Source: Phaeoceros laevis
Lineage: Eukaryota; Anthocerotophyta; Anthocerotopsida; Notothyladales
Length of the DNA stretch: 64,000 bases
Direction of reading: 5' to 3'
Assembly (NCBI GenBank): GCA_049999765.1
Contig: JBNGIQ010009470.1
Coordinates: 222,259-286,258 of the forward strand
Shown here piece after piece: positions 61,881 to 64,000 of the stretch; the stretch's first letter is position 1; each line of letters opens with the position of its first letter. Position numbers and translations under genes: made by a program. The notes below the pieces were generated by a model. It made no database searches. It had not been told where the DNA came from and was given only the letters and a program-made list of their open reading frames with translations.

Positions 61881-63656
61881 ATGCTCCCTTCCTTGGAGTT
61901 CCTTCTTGATGGAAGCGCGGCGGCGTCGCATGATGCAGCACAGCAGTTCCTGTCGCTCCAGGCCTCTGAAATGCTGCATCACAGGCCCCCTGCCCCCGTT
62001 GATTCCTCTCCTGTCACCATGCACCCCAACCTGGTCACCACTCTCAAGTGCGTCCTCTCGACGGGCATGGCGCAGGATCCGTCGTTTGCCGGAATGCTGC
62101 CTGTGGTGAGTCCGGCTCCCGGGGACCACATCATGGTGGACGGCTGCCAGCAGCAATTGAGTCATCATATGCAAGGCGGATCAATTGTGAGAGGAGGAGG
62201 AGGAGCGGGTCACCTCATGGCGCCTGCCGGAGCGGAAATGCTTCACCATGGCCAGCCGGATCTGGCAGGCGCGGGCTTGCAGTACCTTCTGGGGATCAAC
62301 TCCTCCAATGCGCTGATCCCCGACCCTAATTCGCAGCAGGCTGCGGTTTGTGCGGAATTGGAGTACATGGCAAGGGCCAGCCAGTTTTTGAGACATCACC
62401 AGCACCAGCAGAATGCATGCTGCCAGGCTGACATGATGATGAAGCAAATGTGTCACGAGCAGCAACAGCAGCAGCAACAACAACAACAGCAGCAACAACT
62501 GGCAAGCTTTCACCAGCAGCTGGAGTTGCAGCAGAACAATGTGGTCACCGTGGTTGATCACATGCAAGCTGCCTTCTCCCCCAACGTGACCGTGGTGGAA
62601 GCGCAGCAGCGGGCGGAGATGGATGTTCTGGCCCGTTGCAACATGATTCAGGAGGCCATGAAATTCGACGACATGATGATGCAGTCGTCGAAGCATGCGC
62701 ACCTGCTGCGCTCATGCCCTGATGAGCAGCAACAACAACAGCCAAGTCCGTCTTCTCACGATTTTCAGTATGCAAGTCTGTGTCTGCCCGACCCCAAGTT
62801 CGAAGACAAGGAGAGCAAGCCTTTCTGCAGCGGCTCCGAATTGGATTTGGTGGTCTGTGGCGAGCTCAACCAGCTCAACCAGACTGTAAATATGGTAGTG
62901 GTGCCTGAAGATTGTGAGAAGCCATTGTTTGTGACGCAGTTTGACGAGCCCCAGGTCGGTTTTGACCGTGGGGTGACCGTGGAGCCGAGGCAAGAGCCGC
63001 CTGTGCTGCAATCCCTCTCTGTCTCCAGCAATTCCTCCACCAGCAACAGCAGCTGCTCGCAGGACCAACTGGCAGCGGTCATTCCTCTGGATCTGATCCA
63101 GAACAGGCGTCCCTTCCGGTGCACGCATGCGGGGTGCAACAAGACCTTCAAGAACCCCCAGACCATGCGAATGCACCGCAAGACACACGCCCCCGTCGGC
63201 TCTGCATCAGCGGCGGCGTCTCTAGCGCAATCCTCGTCTCTGTCCGCCATTTGCAAAGCCGGGCAGAACAAGAAGATTCCGTGCAGATGCCCCATTTGCA
63301 AGCGGACGTTTGTAGGTCTCTACGAGCTGAGGCGCCATTTCGGGAGGAAGCACACGCAGGGGGAGAAGCGCCACGCTTGCAGGAAATGCGGCAAGAGATT
63401 TTACATCGAGGTGGACCTGAGGGACCACGAGAAGATCTGTGGCGAGCCCATGGAGTGCAAGTGCGGGATGAAGTTCGCTTTCAAGTGCAATTTGGTGGCT
63501 CACAAGAAGGCGCATCCGGAATGCCAGGACGTTCCCGTCAGCAGCAGCTCCGCATCCGCATCCGCCTCCAGCGAGGAGGACAAGGGTAGCACCTTGTCCA
63601 AGGCCCTCTCAACACTCTCTGGTTTTTGCCGTTATCAGATACTTGCTGTGCCGTAG
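61881..63656 (+). CDS. C2H2 zinc-finger transcription factor, WIP/STOP1-like fingers, poly-Q
   Basis: Single-exon frame of 591 residues starting MLPSLEFLLDGSAAASHDAA. Residues about 190-210 form a poly-Gln run coded by CAG/CAA, and Met/His/Gln-rich segments surround it. Four zinc-finger-like units occupy the C-terminal third: CTHAGCNKTFKNPQTMRMHR (C2H2), CPICKRTFVGLYELRRHFGR (C2H2), CRKCGKRFYIEVDLRDHEKI ending in Cys (C2HC) and CKCGMKFAFKCNLVAHKKAH. A C2HC finger followed by a finger with the CxC start is characteristic of plant WIP/TT1 and STOP1-like proteins, but the spacing here differs and the fourth finger is short. A Ser/Ala-rich tail follows. It is probably a nuclear DNA-binding regulator, with targets unknown. 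The first ATG in the frame was used. Confidence 0.85.
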   Translation: MLPSLEFLLDGSAAASHDAAQQFLSLQASEMLHHRPPAPVDSSPVTMHPNLVTTLKCVLSTGMAQDPSFAGMLPVVSPAPGDHIMVDGCQQQLSHHMQGGSIVRGGGGAGHLMAPAGAEMLHHGQPDLAGAGLQYLLGINSSNALIPDPNSQQAAVCAELEYMARASQFLRHHQHQQNACCQADMMMKQMCHEQQQQQQQQQQQQQLASFHQQLELQQNNVVTVVDHMQAAFSPNVTVVEAQQRAEMDVLARCNMIQEAMKFDDMMMQSSKHAHLLRSCPDEQQQQQPSPSSHDFQYASLCLPDPKFEDKESKPFCSGSELDLVVCGELNQLNQTVNMVVVPEDCEKPLFVTQFDEPQVGFDRGVTVEPRQEPPVLQSLSVSSNSSTSNSSCSQDQLAAVIPLDLIQNRRPFRCTHAGCNKTFKNPQTMRMHRKTHAPVGSASAAASLAQSSSLSAICKAGQNKKIPCRCPICKRTFVGLYELRRHFGRKHTQGEKRHACRKCGKRFYIEVDLRDHEKICGEPMECKCGMKFAFKCNLVAHKKAHPECQDVPVSSSSASASASSEEDKGSTLSKALSTLSGFCRYQILAVP

Positions 63657-64000
63657 GCTGCTGCTAGGAAGCACGAAAGTCAGCCAGCAATGTTTCACAG
63701 ATCTGTTCCATTAACATTCCAGCTAATTCACGAGCATGACAGGGGATGAAATCAAACATTGTTACCTAGGATTGCAGCTGATTGCATCTCTCTGTAGACT
63801 TGAAGTATATACCTCGCTTCACCGCTTGACCCAAATGGTCCGACCTACTCCTTTTGAGTATTTTGGAGGCAATTTATTTTTGGGTACTGTAAAATACTCC
63901 CGACCCCCGACATTGAATTTTGTGTGTTCTTTGTAACCATCGTTGGCATTGCTTGGCAAAGATGGTACCTCTCGCTATACATGCCAAGTGGTTTGCACTT
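63657..64000. other. 3' flank of the zinc-finger gene
   Basis: Probable 3' untranslated region and flank. The short frame at 63736-63936 has no recognisable motif. Confidence 0.5.

Overview
The window is nuclear DNA of a green land plant. Genes are split by short GT-AG introns, mostly about 60-150 bp. Several genes are plant or plastid specific: a TIC56-like translocon protein, a P-class pentatricopeptide repeat (PPR) protein, an X-intrinsic-protein (XIP) aquaporin, a GDSL esterase, an F-box/kelch-like protein, a plant-type PP2A B'' subunit and a C2H2 factor. The very short introns, an XIP, a FAN-type BEACH protein and a fused CoA synthase together point to a seedless plant (lycophyte or bryophyte; Selaginella-like intron size is suggestive). 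This is inference. There is one 100-N assembly gap at 42587-42686.

Layout. 0-1.6 kb: AT-rich DNA with decayed duplications. 1.7-3.4 kb (-): GDSL esterase/lipase, divergent from dihydroorotase (3.56-5.39 kb, +). 6.85-9.31 kb (+): six-exon type II membrane protein, probably a Golgi glycosyltransferase. 10.0-12.6 kb (-): UPF0020-type RNA methyltransferase, divergent from mitochondrial ribosomal protein uL23m (12.8-13.5 kb, +). 14.7-16.05 kb (+): XIP aquaporin. 16.3-17.5 kb (+): F-box protein. 17.9-19.4 kb (-): disordered LEA/LTI65-like protein. 19.6-25 kb: transposon-rich block with a hAT-like element, a tandem repeat array and a CACTA transposase remnant. 25.4-27.6 kb: ambiguous exon-like segments. 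28.25-32.35 kb (+): PP2A B''. 33.0-34.4 kb (-): thymidine kinase. 35.05-37.56 kb (+): fused CoA synthase. 38.4-41.1 kb (+): TPR-SET protein. 41.1-44.1 kb: repeats, gap and an LTR-like segment. 44.1-50.1 kb (-): FAN-like PH-BEACH-WD40 protein. 51.4-53.3 kb (+): TIC56. 53.5-55.4 kb (-): unrecognised conserved-looking gene. 55.8-58.06 kb (+): PPR protein. 58.1-61.8 kb: GC-rich minisatellites. 61.9-63.66 kb (+): C2H2 zinc-finger protein with a poly-Q tract.

The most noteworthy locus is 35.05-37.56 kb. I could splice it into one 567-codon frame joining phosphopantetheine adenylyltransferase, dephospho-CoA kinase and a partly degenerate HD-phosphohydrolase-like domain (COG4339 type). Characterised flowering plants use separate PPAT and DPCK enzymes, so an animal-style fusion with a third domain is unexpected. 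Other points of interest are the XIP with NPC and HPA pore motifs, the TPR-SET protein with an N-terminal region resembling fungal proteins, and the FAN homologue.

Splice sites were chosen by eye from GT/AG signals, reading-frame phase and family similarity remembered from general knowledge. No alignment or search was run.
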